This document shows positions 1-9,303 of a stretch of 64,000 nt of DNA, in pieces. The stretch covers positions 62,001 through 126,000 of the forward strand of contig CAZCZL010000005.1 of assembly GCA_964503315.1 (NCBI GenBank), written 5' to 3'. This DNA is from FEB-12 sp964503315. GTDB taxonomy: Bacteria; Zixibacteria; MSB-5A5; GN15; FEB-12. Numbering within the stretch: the first letter of the stretch is position 1; every line of letters begins with the position of its first letter. The notes beneath the pieces are model-generated. The model was not told the DNA's origin. It worked only from the letters and a program-made list of their open reading frames with translations, and searched no databases. A program made the position numbers and the translations under genes.

Positions 1-1697
1 TGGCCAATGGCGATGTCAACGCGACTGATGCCGATGCTGGTCCGAAGCCGCTTATCTATAGCGTAGTGAGCTTCAACGGCCCGGGCACGGTGACCATGAA
101 CCCGTCGACCGGCGTATTCAGCTGGCCGACCGTGAACGATGACATCGCCTATCTTGGCTCCTTCACGCTCGTCGTGATGGTCACGGATAGCGCCAACGTC
201 TGCAGCCCCTGCAGCCCCTCCAACGCTGACACGTGCTCCGTCACGATCAACGTTAACTGGGGTAAGGTCGTGATCGAGAAGATCCACAACCAGCTTCAGG
301 GTGAGTTTGCGGAAGTTGACATCGTTCTTGGCACCAACTACCCGATCGGCGGTTTCGACCTCCTGATCAAGTATGATAACTCTGCCCTGACCCTCACCGA
401 GGTGCTCCCGGGTGGATTCATCACTGATTGCGGATGGGAATACTTCACTTATCGTTTCGGCGCTGATGGCAACTGCAACGGCGGCTGCCCGAGCGGACTC
501 GTCCGTATCGTCTCCATCGCCGAGACCAATAATGGTAACAACCATCCGGATTGCTTCACCAACTATCCGCCGCCTCCGGGCCTCGATAGCGTCATTGCTA
601 CCCTGAAGTTCCTGGTCTCCAACGACCGGACTTTGGAATGCCAGTACGCCCCGATCGAGTTCTTCTGGATCGACTGCGGTGATAACGGTCTGTCGTCGGT
701 CGACGGTGACTCCCTGCTCATTTCCCGTTATGTTTACGGGTACGGCGGTGGCGATCCGTACTTCCATATTGAAGCGACTGCCGGTATCGAATTCCCGACC
801 ACGTTCGGCGCCCAGGAAGAGTGCGATATCTTCACTCCTGGCAAGCCGTCCACGTGGCGCATCGTTGATTTCTTCAACGGTGGCGTTGATATCGTCTGCG
901 CCGACTCGATCGACGCCCGTGGCGACATCAACTTGAACGAGTTCGCGTATGAAATCGCTGACGCGGTTCTCTTCTCGCGGTACTTCATCTACGGTCTTGG
1001 GGTCTTCACGATCAACCAGGCCGGTCAGGTGGCTGCTACCGACGCGAACGCTGATGGTCTGACGTTGACGGTTGCCGACCTCGTCTACTTGATCCGTGTG
1101 GTCGTGGGCGACGAGCTTCCGTATGACAAGGTTGCGGCCGTGAATGCCAACTACACGTTTGAAAACGGCGTGCTCGCGATCGACGGTGTCGATCTGGGTG
1201 CCGCTTTCGTCGTGGTGTCTGGCGATGTCACCCCGACTTTGACCGCTCAGAACGTTGGCATGCAGTATGCCTTTGACGGCACGAACACTCGCATCCTGGT
1301 TTCGCCAGTGATCGACGAGAACGTTACCAACATCACCGGATTCTCAGGCACGTTCCTGACCGGCTTGAATGGTAACATCGTGTCCATCGAAATGGCTACT
1401 GTCCAGGGTCAGCCGGTTGCCGGAAAGATCATTCCGAAGCACTTCGGCCTGGCTCAGAACTATCCGAACCCGTTCAACCCGGCTACCACGATTGAGTTCG
1501 CTCTGCCGGTCGCCAGCAACTACACCCTGACGATTTATAACGTCACCGGTCAGGTTGTCACGACCTTTGAGGGGACTGAAGAAGCTGGTATGCACCAGGT
1601 GATCTGGAATGCTAATGAAGTCTCTTCTGGTATCTACTTCTACAAGTTGAATGCCGGTGCCTTCAGCAGCACGAAGAAGATGGTCCTGCTCAAGTAA
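1..1697 (+). CDS. Secreted surface protein with cohesin-like, dockerin-like and sorting domains (5' truncated)
   Basis: The reading frame is open from base 3, so the gene begins upstream of the window; the first in-frame GTG at 66 is internal. The visible part starts with an Ig/cadherin-like segment (PSTGVFSWP), then a cohesin-like beta domain (VDIVLG...GFDLLIKYD), then Asp/Asn-rich dockerin-like stretches (DANADGLTLTVADLVYLIR). The last ~85 residues are a type IX-like sorting/FlgD-like Ig domain with NYPNPFNPATTI and end in KKMVLLK. This predicts export across both membranes and surface attachment. Codon choice is strongly biased to C-ending codons, as in abundant proteins (inference). A strong terminator follows. 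Confidence 0.85.
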   Translation, partial: ANGDVNATDADAGPKPLIYSVVSFNGPGTVTMNPSTGVFSWPTVNDDIAYLGSFTLVVMVTDSANVCSPCSPSNADTCSVTINVNWGKVVIEKIHNQLQGEFAEVDIVLGTNYPIGGFDLLIKYDNSALTLTEVLPGGFITDCGWEYFTYRFGADGNCNGGCPSGLVRIVSIAETNNGNNHPDCFTNYPPPPGLDSVIATLKFLVSNDRTLECQYAPIEFFWIDCGDNGLSSVDGDSLLISRYVYGYGGGDPYFHIEATAGIEFPTTFGAQEECDIFTPGKPSTWRIVDFFNGGVDIVCADSIDARGDINLNEFAYEIADAVLFSRYFIYGLGVFTINQAGQVAATDANADGLTLTVADLVYLIRVVVGDELPYDKVAAVNANYTFENGVLAIDGVDLGAAFVVVSGDVTPTLTAQNVGMQYAFDGTNTRILVSPVIDENVTNITGFSGTFLTGLNGNIVSIEMATVQGQPVAGKIIPKHFGLAQNYPNPFNPATTIEFALPVASNYTLTIYNVTGQVVTTFEGTEEAGMHQVIWNANEVSSGIYFYKLNAGAFSSTKKMVLLK

Positions 1698-1719
1698 CGT
1701 TGACGCAGAGTCCGTTTTG

Positions 1720-1752
1720 AAAAGCCCCGGCCCTGCCGGGGCTTTTCTTTTT
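1720..1752 (+). terminator. Rho-independent terminator of the surface protein gene
   Basis: An 11-bp perfect stem (AAAAGCCCCGG / CCGGGGCTTTT) with a 5-base loop is followed by C and a run of T. It sits 23 bases after the stop codon at 1697. Confidence 0.9.
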
Positions 1753-1770
1753 GGAGAGGGGAGAGAAGTT

Positions 1771-1818
1771 CCCTCACCCGCCCGCCTATGGCAGGCTCCC
1801 TCTCCCAAGGGGAGAGGG
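1771..1818. repeat. REP-like GC-rich intergenic element
   Basis: A CCCTCACCCG... segment runs into a perfect palindrome, CCCTCTCCC-AAG-GGGAGAGGG, at 1798-1818. It lies between the terminator of the surface protein and the end of lspA and encodes nothing recognisable. The compact self-complementary form resembles dispersed REP-type elements. The window holds unrelated palindromes of similar style near 46.1 and 46.86 kb but no second copy of this one. Confidence 0.45.
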
Positions 1819-2007
1819 GAAAGCGTCGTCTCTCTAAGGGAAAAAACGGACCGAAAAGGGGGAATCGATTGCAGATTCTCCGCCGACTTCCCGGCTTCGA
1901 ACTGACTTAAAGACCGAAAACTGAGTTGATCTGTCGTGCCAGTACGGTCACAGACAATTGCCATTGCCAGAGCAGGTCAGAGCTTAAGAAGCTGTGGTGA
2001 GAGAAGT

Positions 2008-2559
2008 CTACTGCGAGTCAGTAGCAGGGGAGGGGATATCTTCCGTCGCCGGTTTCGGCGGTTTGTGGAAGAGCACCTTGATCAACAGAAAGACCAGCGC
2101 GCAACTGATGGCGGAGTCGGCGATGTTGAAGGTCCACCAGCGGTCGATATGCAGTCCCAGGAAATTGATATTGAAGAAATCGACATCAATGAAATCCACC
2201 ACTTTGCCGATGCGGATACGGTCGATCAGGTTGCCGATAGCTCCACCGCAGATGAACGCCAGCGGGATCGCGAATGAGGCCATCGCCCGATAGAGATACA
2301 AGTAATATAACAGGAGCGGAATGATTATCAGCGCGATGATCAGGTACCAGGTGGAGGAACCGAAGCTGGTCCCCATCGCCCCCCCTTCGTTGTAGACGAG
2401 GGTGAACTTGAAGAAATCTCCGATGACGGTGATAGATGGTTGGCCGGTCAGGGTGTCGACCGCCCAGACTTTGGTGACCTGGTCCACGGCGGCCACCACT
2501 AGAATAATGACCGCGGCCCAGATGAGGTAGGAGGAGTTAGGCTTTGCCAGTTTTCGCAT
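2008..2559 (-). CDS. lspA: Lipoprotein signal peptidase (signal peptidase II)
   Basis: Inner-membrane aspartic protease that cleaves the signal peptide from diacylglyceryl-prolipoproteins. The 183-residue form fits the family, with four hydrophobic segments, the conserved VYNEGGAMG loop, and catalytic aspartates in GNLIDRI and FNIADS. The frame is open back to an ATG at 2598, but that would add a charged extension lying inside the upstream zinc-finger gene. The ATG at 2559 gives a normal N-terminus (MRKLAKPNSSYLIW) and overlaps the upstream gene by 23 bp, so translational coupling is likely. Its substrates include the lipoproteins predicted at 6.5, 7.3 and 46.2 kb. Confidence 0.93.
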   Translation of the reverse strand: MRKLAKPNSSYLIWAAVIILVVAAVDQVTKVWAVDTLTGQPSITVIGDFFKFTLVYNEGGAMGTSFGSSTWYLIIALIIIPLLLYYLYLYRAMASFAIPLAFICGGAIGNLIDRIRIGKVVDFIDVDFFNINFLGLHIDRWWTFNIADSAISCALVFLLIKVLFHKPPKPATEDIPSPATDSQ

Positions 2560-2929
2560 CCTCTTCGCGCGACTTGCAATCGATACAGAGGCGGGCATGC
2601 GGAACCGCTTCGAGTCTGGCCGCGCCGATATTCTTATTGCAGCTCTGGCAGACGCCGTAGGTACCGTCTTTGATGCGACGGAGCGCTTCGTCGATATGGT
2701 AGATCAGGCGGCCCTGTTTGGAGGCCATCATGAACGCCATTTCGCGATCCATGGTCTCGGTTCCCTGGTCGGCCATATGGTATGAGTACGAGGAGAGGTC
2801 GCCGGTCGACTCTTTGATCGAGGTGCCGATATGGGTATCCTGGATGATCCCCAGCTCTTCGAGCAACTCGCGCTTTTTGGCGAGCAGCAACAGTTCGTAC
2901 TTCTTGAGATCCGCTTCTTTCAGAGCCAT
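2537..2929 (-). CDS. DksA/TraR-family C4 zinc-finger protein
   Basis: A 130-residue protein with an N-terminal coiled-coil region (about residues 1-80) and a C-terminal four-cysteine zinc finger, CQSC...CIDC, preceded by KDGTYGVC. This is the layout of the DksA/TraR/YocK family. DksA itself binds the RNA polymerase secondary channel, but many short relatives have no assigned function, so I leave the symbol empty. It lies 15 bp after ileS and overlaps lspA, forming an ileS-zinc finger-lspA operon, an arrangement seen in several bacterial lineages. Confidence 0.85.
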   Translation of the reverse strand: MALKEADLKKYELLLLAKKRELLEELGIIQDTHIGTSIKESTGDLSSYSYHMADQGTETMDREMAFMMASKQGRLIYHIDEALRRIKDGTYGVCQSCNKNIGAARLEAVPHARLCIDCKSREEDAKTGKA

Positions 2930-2944
2930 TCGACTCTCCCGCTG

Positions 2945-5900
2945 TTAAAGTTTCTCTACCGCGATCGCGGCGGTTTCACCATTTATGTTCCACTGCGTGC
3001 CGCCGTCAAAACCATTCGTATCCAAGAACTCGATAGAGCGGGCCAGGGTTTCCCGGCGGATAAATTCGTCATAACGGCCGGCGGCCGCACGGAGCGGCGC
3101 GGTGCCGCTCATCCGTATCGAAATATGGTCAGTCACATCAAAGCCCGAGCTTTTCCGCATATTCTGGATCTTGTTCACCATCTCGCGGGCGAACCCTTCG
3201 TCTATCAGATCCTGCGAAAGCTCCGTCACCAGCGCGACCGTTAGAGGGCCGTTGCTTTCTACGGCGAAGCCGTCCTTTTCGGTCTTCTGTATGTCAACAT
3301 CTTCGGTCGTCAGGCTGACCGGCCCGCCGTCTGTCGGGACAGCCAACTTGCCGGACTGCTCAAACTGGCGAGCCTGCTCGCTGGTGAGACCGGCGATAAA
3401 CGCCTGCGCCGTCTTAACGTGCGCTCCAAGTTTCGGTCCCGCCACTTTGAAATTCAGCTTTGCGCCGTAAGTGACATAATTCCCCAGCTCGGTCGAGGGG
3501 AGCACTTCTTTTACGTTCAATTCGTCTTCGATTATCTCGATATATTCACCAAGGCGGGTGAAATCCGCGTCAGATTTGACTCCAACCAACAGTTTCGACA
3601 GCGGTTGGCGAACCTTGAGGTTCCTGCGCGACCGGGCCGCACGCCCTAACGAGACAATATCTCTCACCATTTCCATGGTGTCATCAAGTTTATCATCGAT
3701 CTGTGAGATATCCGCGGCAGGGAAACCGGCCATATGGACCGAGAGCGGCATCCCATGCTCCATCCGCTTTTCCCCGGCCAACTCTTTCCAGAGCAATTCG
3801 GAGGTGAACGGCGTCACGGGGGCGGTCAAGCGACTGACTCCTTCAAGAATGCGATAAAGAGTCAGATAAGCTCGCATCTTTGACGGATCATCTTCCTTGG
3901 CCCAGAACCGACGGCGATTCAGCCGGACGTACCAGTTGGAGAGGTCATCGATTACAAACGACTGGATCTTGCGTACGGGCCGGGTGATCTCGTACTTGTC
4001 TAGATCTTCATTCACCGACTTGACCAGAGAATGATAGCGGGACATCACCCACATATCGAGCGTTTCCGGCGCGCCGGATTTCGATTCGAGGAACTTGTCT
4101 ATGGTCACGCCGGCTTGGTGAGCACGGTCGGTGATATTGTCTATATTCGCGTAGAGCGCAAAGAAGCTGTAGGTATTGCGCAGCGTATCGAAATACTTGC
4201 GGCAGACCTCGGCCAAACCGTTTTCATCGAAATTGGTCGGCAACCAGAGGTTGGAGTTGGCGACCAGATACCAGCGGACCGGATCGGCGCCATATTTGGC
4301 CACTGTCGCAAAGGGGTCAACCACGTTCCCCTTATGCTTCGACATCTTCTTGCCTTCTTTGTCGAGAATGAACTCGAGCACGACGACATTCTTGAACGAT
4401 GCTCCCTTCGGGAGATCGTCGCGAACCTCGGAAAGCATGGTTGATATCGCTATCAGCGAATAGAACCATCCGCGGGTCTGGTCGACCGCTTCGGAGATGA
4501 AATCCGCCGGGTACTTCTCTGCAAACTGCGCCTGGTGTTCAAACGGGTAATGCCACTGCGCAAACGGCATGGCGCCCGAATCAAACCAGACATCGATCAG
4601 TTCCGGCACACGCGACATTGTACCGCCGCACTCGCACTTCAACTTGATCTCATCGATGGTCGGGCGGTGCAAGTCGAGTTTCCCCTCGGCGGCGAGCTGT
4701 TTCCATTTCGGGTCGGCTGCTTCGTTGACCAACTGCTCAACCGAACCGACGCCGTGCATTCTGCCGCAGGCCAGATTGTCGCAGATCCAGATCGGCAGGG
4801 GAGTTCCCCAGAATCGTTCACGAGACAGCGCCCAATCAACGTTATTCTCCAGCCAATTGAGCATACGGCCGGTCCGTATCTCATCCGGCACCCAGTTGAT
4901 GGCGTTGCTGTTCCGTATCAATTGCTCGCGGAACTGCGTCGTCTTTATGTACCAGCTCTGGCGCGCTATGTATATGAGCGGCGAATCACAGCGCCAGCAG
5001 AACGGGTAATTGTGCTCGTATATCTCTTTCTTGAAAAGCTGGCCCGCGATCTTCATGTCCTTGATGATGATCGGGTCGGCATCTTTGATATACATGCCGG
5101 CGTACGGGCCGGTCCCTTCCTTGAAAAGACCATTCGCTTCCACCGCCTGGAAGACCGGGAGATTGTACGCGCGCCCTACTTCGTAGTCATCCGCGCCATA
5201 GCCGGGGGCGATATGGACTATGCCAGTGCCATCCTCAAGAGTGACAAACTCGCCGGTGATGACATAAAACGCCTTGTCGGCTTCATGCTTGAAGGTATCA
5301 AACAGCGGGATGTATTTCCGCTTGGCGAACTCCGAGCCTTTGCGCTTTTCGAGCGCGGGCTTTTCCTCGCCGAACAGCTTGGCGACCAGCGCTTCCGCCA
5401 GCACCAGCTTTTCCCCTTCATGCTCGACCATGACGTAGTCGGCATCCGGCCGCATACAGAGCGCGGCGTTGGAGGGGAGAGTCCAGGGAGTGGTGGTCCA
5501 GACCAGATAGCTGAAATCGCCATCGGCGGCTTTCACCTTCACATAGACCGAGGGATCTTTGACCAGATCGTATCCCTGCGCCACTTCGTGTGATGACAAT
5601 CCGGTGCCGCAACGAGGGCAGAAAGGAACGGTCTTGTATCCTTTGTAGAGCAGGTCGCGGTCGAAGTAGTTTTTCAGGATCCACCAGACCGACTCGATAT
5701 ATTCGTTCTTCAGCGTGATGTAGGCATCATCGAGATCCAGCCAATAGCCGATCTTGCGGGTTATCTCATTCCAGTCGGCGAGGTATTTGAAGACCGACTC
5801 GCGGCATTTCTGGTTAAACTTGTCGATGCCGTATTCGACGATCTTCTGTTTGGAATCGAGTTTGAGCTGTTTTTCGACCTCGATCTCCACCGGAAGGCCA

Positions 5901-6166
5901 TGTGTGTCCCAGCCCCCTTTGCGGTCGACCCGGAACCCCTGCATATATTTGTAGCGGCAGACCAGGTCTTTGACCGTGCGGGAGATGACGTGATGGATGC
6001 CCGGGCGGCCGTTGGCGGTCGGCGGGCCTTCGTAGAAGACGAAGTGCGGCTTATCTTTATGTGCGGCCTGGGCCTTGTGGAAGACCTCCTGCTGTTCCCA
6101 GAACGTGAGGACAGCGTCTTCGGCTTTCGGCTGCGAATAATCGTCTTTAAGAGCGTCGAATTTCAT
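2945..6166 (-). CDS. ileS: Isoleucyl-tRNA synthetase, long (type 2) form
   Basis: Class I synthetase charging tRNA-Ile in the cytoplasm; 1073 residues. The signature region reads PPTANGRPGIHHV at residues 48-60, so HIGH appears as GIHH, a variant I associate with Bacteroidetes-type enzymes. KMSK is at residues 607-610. The editing domain shows GTGIVHIAPGYGADDYEVG near 314-331, and WGTPLPIW is at 453-460. A Shine-Dalgarno AAAGGA lies about 9 bases before the ATG. First gene of the operon with the zinc-finger protein and lspA. Type 2 IleRS enzymes are often naturally tolerant of mupirocin (family knowledge, not shown here). Confidence 0.97.
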   Translation of the reverse strand: MKFDALKDDYSQPKAEDAVLTFWEQQEVFHKAQAAHKDKPHFVFYEGPPTANGRPGIHHVISRTVKDLVCRYKYMQGFRVDRKGGWDTHGLPVEIEVEKQLKLDSKQKIVEYGIDKFNQKCRESVFKYLADWNEITRKIGYWLDLDDAYITLKNEYIESVWWILKNYFDRDLLYKGYKTVPFCPRCGTGLSSHEVAQGYDLVKDPSVYVKVKAADGDFSYLVWTTTPWTLPSNAALCMRPDADYVMVEHEGEKLVLAEALVAKLFGEEKPALEKRKGSEFAKRKYIPLFDTFKHEADKAFYVITGEFVTLEDGTGIVHIAPGYGADDYEVGRAYNLPVFQAVEANGLFKEGTGPYAGMYIKDADPIIIKDMKIAGQLFKKEIYEHNYPFCWRCDSPLIYIARQSWYIKTTQFREQLIRNSNAINWVPDEIRTGRMLNWLENNVDWALSRERFWGTPLPIWICDNLACGRMHGVGSVEQLVNEAADPKWKQLAAEGKLDLHRPTIDEIKLKCECGGTMSRVPELIDVWFDSGAMPFAQWHYPFEHQAQFAEKYPADFISEAVDQTRGWFYSLIAISTMLSEVRDDLPKGASFKNVVVLEFILDKEGKKMSKHKGNVVDPFATVAKYGADPVRWYLVANSNLWLPTNFDENGLAEVCRKYFDTLRNTYSFFALYANIDNITDRAHQAGVTIDKFLESKSGAPETLDMWVMSRYHSLVKSVNEDLDKYEITRPVRKIQSFVIDDLSNWYVRLNRRRFWAKEDDPSKMRAYLTLYRILEGVSRLTAPVTPFTSELLWKELAGEKRMEHGMPLSVHMAGFPAADISQIDDKLDDTMEMVRDIVSLGRAARSRRNLKVRQPLSKLLVGVKSDADFTRLGEYIEIIEDELNVKEVLPSTELGNYVTYGAKLNFKVAGPKLGAHVKTAQAFIAGLTSEQARQFEQSGKLAVPTDGGPVSLTTEDVDIQKTEKDGFAVESNGPLTVALVTELSQDLIDEGFAREMVNKIQNMRKSSGFDVTDHISIRMSGTAPLRAAAGRYDEFIRRETLARSIEFLDTNGFDGGTQWNINGETAAIAVEKL

Positions 6167-6191
6167 GTCTCAGATTCCTTTAGAGCCGCTA

Positions 6192-6219
6192 AATGTAGCT
6201 AAGATATCAACATTTGCAA
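6192..6219 (-). promoter_or_regulatory. Putative sigma-70 promoter of the ileS operon
   Basis: On the minus strand TTGCAA (6219-6214), a 16-base spacer and TACATT (6197-6192) lie about 25 bases upstream of the ileS start at 6166. The match is reasonable; no T-box or other leader structure was seen. Confidence 0.5.
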
Positions 6220-6391
6220 AAGGTTTTTTGAGGGGGGAAGGGAGAGGCACGGGGGCTGCTTTTGGCTACGTAAGGCATTACTAATCAACCGATAAACGGA
6301 ATCGCGAGACGGGTCGCACGTGGACTGATAATGTCTACGAAGTTGGCTCGTGCTCCCGCCCAACGGCGGCTTTGTTGTCCATGCTTTCCGT

Positions 6392-6421
6392 TTGCACGGA
6401 ATCGGGCCTTCCTCGTATATT
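6392..6421 (+). promoter_or_regulatory. Putative promoter of the tandem lipoprotein genes
   Basis: TTGCAC (6392-6397), an 18-base spacer and TATATT (6416-6421), 34 bases ahead of the first lipoprotein start. A good Shine-Dalgarno AAGGGAGG follows just before the ATG at 6456. Confidence 0.5.
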
Positions 6422-6455
6422 TGTGGTACTGTCAGAATAGAAAGGGAGGATCAAC

Positions 6456-7187
6456 ATGCGTCGACTGTTCACCGCTTTTGCTCTCGTGTCGCTGATGATC
6501 TGTGTGGGGGGATGCGACTCCGAGAAACCCACTAAATCTGATCCGCTCCCCGAACCGGAGTTTGCGGTTGCGGGGCAGATATACCTTTATCGCTGCTACG
6601 GCAAGAACGATACAAACAACAACCCGCCGGGGGTAGACTTTCGGTGCACAACAATCTCCGGCCATCGTGGTAGATTGACATTTGTCGATACGTTAACAGG
6701 GGTGCATACAGCCGTTATTTGCGACTCCAACGGATTTATCGTTCGGCTCGACTCCGCGGTCTACGATGTCATCGTAGAGTCTGCTTCCAGCCATCCGGAT
6801 ACCTTGTTTGGATTGTCAATCATCTCCGATACTCTGCTGAGTTTTGAAATGGTTGCTGATTGGATCCCGGGTGGAGTAATTGAAGCTACCATTGGATACA
6901 ACCCGGCTACGGATTCTCTGGGCGAGTCGCGAGAACGACAATTGCTGGACTCTCTCTTTGACTTGATTGCTTTTGGCGCTTGCGATATCGCTTCGGCTCA
7001 GAGGAGAATTATTTCGATCGAAGGTTTGGAACCCAATCTCTGGGTGCGATATCGGTTGCCCGTAATCGATCCGTTTGAGACCTGGAGAGTCGTTGGACTA
7101 GTATACTCGACTCGATCAGTGCAGGATTCGGTTTTCGCCCCGTACCGTTGTGACATTTATCCGGTTGCAAATCTCTGTATGGACTAA
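6456..7187 (+). CDS. Predicted lipoprotein, first of a tandem paralogous pair
   Basis: 243 residues. The N-terminus is a lipoprotein signal with lipobox VGGC (lipidated Cys20), followed by a linker DSEKPTKSDPLPEPEF and a beta-rich domain starting FAVAGQIYLYRCYG. Conserved points shared with the next gene include ADWIPGG/AGWIPGG, IGYNP/IGYHP, TDSLG.SRER/GERER, LLDSL and QDSVFAPY/H.C. No known family is recognised; an envelope role is inferred from the signal alone. AAGGGAGG precedes the ATG. Confidence 0.8.
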   Translation: MRRLFTAFALVSLMICVGGCDSEKPTKSDPLPEPEFAVAGQIYLYRCYGKNDTNNNPPGVDFRCTTISGHRGRLTFVDTLTGVHTAVICDSNGFIVRLDSAVYDVIVESASSHPDTLFGLSIISDTLLSFEMVADWIPGGVIEATIGYNPATDSLGESRERQLLDSLFDLIAFGACDIASAQRRIISIEGLEPNLWVRYRLPVIDPFETWRVVGLVYSTRSVQDSVFAPYRCDIYPVANLCMD

Positions 7188-7259
7188 GACTGACAAGCGG
7201 CATTTCTTTGGGTTGCGGTTCACAGCGCGCAAAAGGCTCATAACTAAGGGAGGACTACT

Positions 7260-8006
7260 ATGCGTAGGTTGATGGCAGTTATTGTCTTGATTATTTTCCC
7301 ACTAGCTCTCTTGGGCGGGTGCGATTCGGAGAAGCCCGTGAAATCAGATCCGCCGCCGGAGCCGGAGTTCGCCGTTGCGGGGCAGATATATCTGTTCAAT
7401 TGCTATGGACGCGGCGACGTGTGCAATAATCCTCCCGGAAATGATTACCGATGTGCGGTTCGCGCCGACTATCCAGCACGGGTGACATTCGTCGATACAG
7501 CGTCAGGCATGAGTTTCACTGCTTCGTGCGATAGTAATGGATACTCGACTCGACTGGATTCTGGCATCTACAACGCAATAGTGGAATCATCCTGCAGTTT
7601 TCCAGATACGGTCTATGGTTTGTCTGTAACTTCGGACGACACACTGGACTTCGATCTGACCGCCGGCTGGATTCCTGGCGGCTATCTCCGTGCGAGCATT
7701 GGCTACCATCCCAAGACAGATTCCCTCGGCGGGGAGCGTGAGCGGGAATTACTGGATTCACTCGTGTCTTTGATTGCGGATGGTGTATTGGATGCTTCCA
7801 ATGCTCAGTGGGACGGCGATTACGAGTCATACACCAGTCGCTGGGTTTTCTACACTATACCAGTTTTCGACACGATGGAGACCTGGAAGGCGGTACAGCA
7901 GGCATTTTCAACCGACGCTACGCAGGATTCTGTGTTTGCGCCACATACGTGCCAGCTTTATCCAGCGGTGATGGCCTGTCTGGCCTCAAGTGCACCGTCG
8001 AAGTAG
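7260..8006 (+). CDS. Predicted lipoprotein, second of a tandem paralogous pair
   Basis: 248 residues with lipobox LGGC (Cys21) and a mature N-terminus almost identical to its neighbour over the first ~25 residues (CDSEKPVKSDPPPEPEF, then AVAGQIYL). Beyond that the two proteins diverge to moderate similarity while keeping the same motif order. It lies 72 bp after the first copy with its own ribosome binding site (AGGGAGGA), consistent with tandem duplication. Function unknown. The near-identical N-terminal block against a diverged body suggests selection or gene conversion acting on the signal and linker region (inference). Confidence 0.8.
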   Translation: MRRLMAVIVLIIFPLALLGGCDSEKPVKSDPPPEPEFAVAGQIYLFNCYGRGDVCNNPPGNDYRCAVRADYPARVTFVDTASGMSFTASCDSNGYSTRLDSGIYNAIVESSCSFPDTVYGLSVTSDDTLDFDLTAGWIPGGYLRASIGYHPKTDSLGGERERELLDSLVSLIADGVLDASNAQWDGDYESYTSRWVFYTIPVFDTMETWKAVQQAFSTDATQDSVFAPHTCQLYPAVMACLASSAPSK

Positions 8007-8048
8007 TTTTTGGTGGCGCAGTACACTGGTGAAGTAATACCATTGGGC

Positions 8049-9200
8049 ATGCAGATATCCCACCTCCTCCAATGGATCGAGCTGTCACGCTCGGCACTCA
8101 ATCATAATTTGAACGCACTCAAAAAGCTGGCGCGGGGAAGGCTCATCGCACCCTCGGTCAAAGCCGATGCCTATGGTCACGGTTTGCCGGAGATCATCTC
8201 GCTGTTGTTGGAACGGGACGATGTCCCGTATGTGTCGGTGCATTCACTGGAGGAGGCGATCGTCTGCCGTCAGGCTGGATGGGATCGCAAGATCATGGTG
8301 CTTGGGCCGCTTGCTTTAGCCGAGGCTAAAGCGGCGATCGACTATGACCTTGAGCCGGTTGTCACCAGTAGAGAGATAATTACGCAACTAGGCAAATTGG
8401 CGGACAAACATAAGACCAGGATTCTCACTCACCTCAAGCTGGAAACCGGCACGAACCGCCAGGGGGTGACGGAGAAGGAACTCCCCGGTTTTATATCTCT
8501 CTACAAAAAGCATCGCGGTCTTGCCCTGCAGGGGGCGAGTATGCATTTCGCCAATATCGAGGATACCACCAGCCACGAATACGCCCAGTTCCAGTTGAGC
8601 AATTTCACGCGTATGGTAGCGACTTTGTCGCGAAACGGACTGAGGCCGAAACACAAGCATACTGCGTCATCCGCCGCGCTGCTGTTGTTCGAAAAGACTC
8701 GCTTTGATCTGGTTCGGCCGGGACTCGCTATGTACGGCCACTGGCCATCCAAAGAAACCTACCTCAGCTACCGCTTGCAGGGGAAATCAAACAATATTCT
8801 CAAACCGGTGCTGACATGGAAGACTCGGGTGACCCAGATCAAGAATGTCCCGGCGGACTCATTCATCGGCTATGGCTGTACGTATCGGACGACGACGCCG
8901 ACCAAGCTGGCAATCCTTCCGGTTGGCTATTACGACGGGTACGACCGCGCGCTTTCCAACCAGGCCCATGTGCTAATTCGCGGAAAACGTGCCCCTGTGC
9001 GGGGTCGAATCTGCATGAATCTCATGATGGTCGATGTCACAGATATCCCGAGTGTGAAATTGGAGGATCCTGCGCTCCTGATCGGGCAGGCGAGAGGGGA
9101 GAAGTTGACCGCAGAACTGCTTGGGAGCTGGGCGGGGACGATCAACTATGAGATACTGGCGCGGCTTTCACCGGCGATTCCACGAATTATTATAACATAG
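8049..9200 (+). CDS. alr: Alanine racemase
   Basis: PLP enzyme interconverting L- and D-alanine for peptidoglycan. SVKADAYGHG holds the PLP lysine (K38 with this start), RPGLAMYG is the conserved barrel motif, and GYGCTYRT carries the catalytic tyrosine from the second subunit. PVGYYDGYDR and GRICMNLMMVDVT complete the C-terminal domain. The frame is open back to a TTG at 8010, but the ATG at 8049 gives the normal family N-terminus (WIELSRSAL at residues 9-17). Shine-Dalgarno support is weak for either start, so the start is less certain than the identity. A terminator follows. Confidence 0.95.
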   Translation: MQISHLLQWIELSRSALNHNLNALKKLARGRLIAPSVKADAYGHGLPEIISLLLERDDVPYVSVHSLEEAIVCRQAGWDRKIMVLGPLALAEAKAAIDYDLEPVVTSREIITQLGKLADKHKTRILTHLKLETGTNRQGVTEKELPGFISLYKKHRGLALQGASMHFANIEDTTSHEYAQFQLSNFTRMVATLSRNGLRPKHKHTASSAALLLFEKTRFDLVRPGLAMYGHWPSKETYLSYRLQGKSNNILKPVLTWKTRVTQIKNVPADSFIGYGCTYRTTTPTKLAILPVGYYDGYDRALSNQAHVLIRGKRAPVRGRICMNLMMVDVTDIPSVKLEDPALLIGQARGEKLTAELLGSWAGTINYEILARLSPAIPRIIIT

Positions 9201-9255
9201 ACCTCTTATATCTATCGGTCGGTTTGCCGATAATCCAAGTACAAGCTACGGCGGC

Positions 9256-9275
9256 AAGGGGTAACCCCCCTTTTT
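9256..9275 (+). terminator. Rho-independent terminator of alr
   Basis: AAGGGG / CCCCTT stem with a 5-base loop and trailing T run, 56 bases after the alr stop and just ahead of the rex promoter, so rex is transcribed separately. Confidence 0.65.
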
Positions 9276-9303
9276 GGGTCGCCATAATTGTTAAAAGTTT
9301 CAC

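Noticed and set aside
1344..1964. Minus-strand frame of 206 codons at the end of the surface protein
   Set aside because: Runs through a strong terminator and the REP-like element and is antisense to a clear sorting domain.
4535..5593. Open frame of 352 codons on the plus strand
   Set aside because: Lies wholly within ileS on the opposite strand; composition is that of an antisense shadow, with no family resemblance.
8010..8048. Upstream TTG start for alr
   Set aside because: Adds 13 residues absent from the normal family N-terminus and has no better ribosome binding site than the ATG at 8049.
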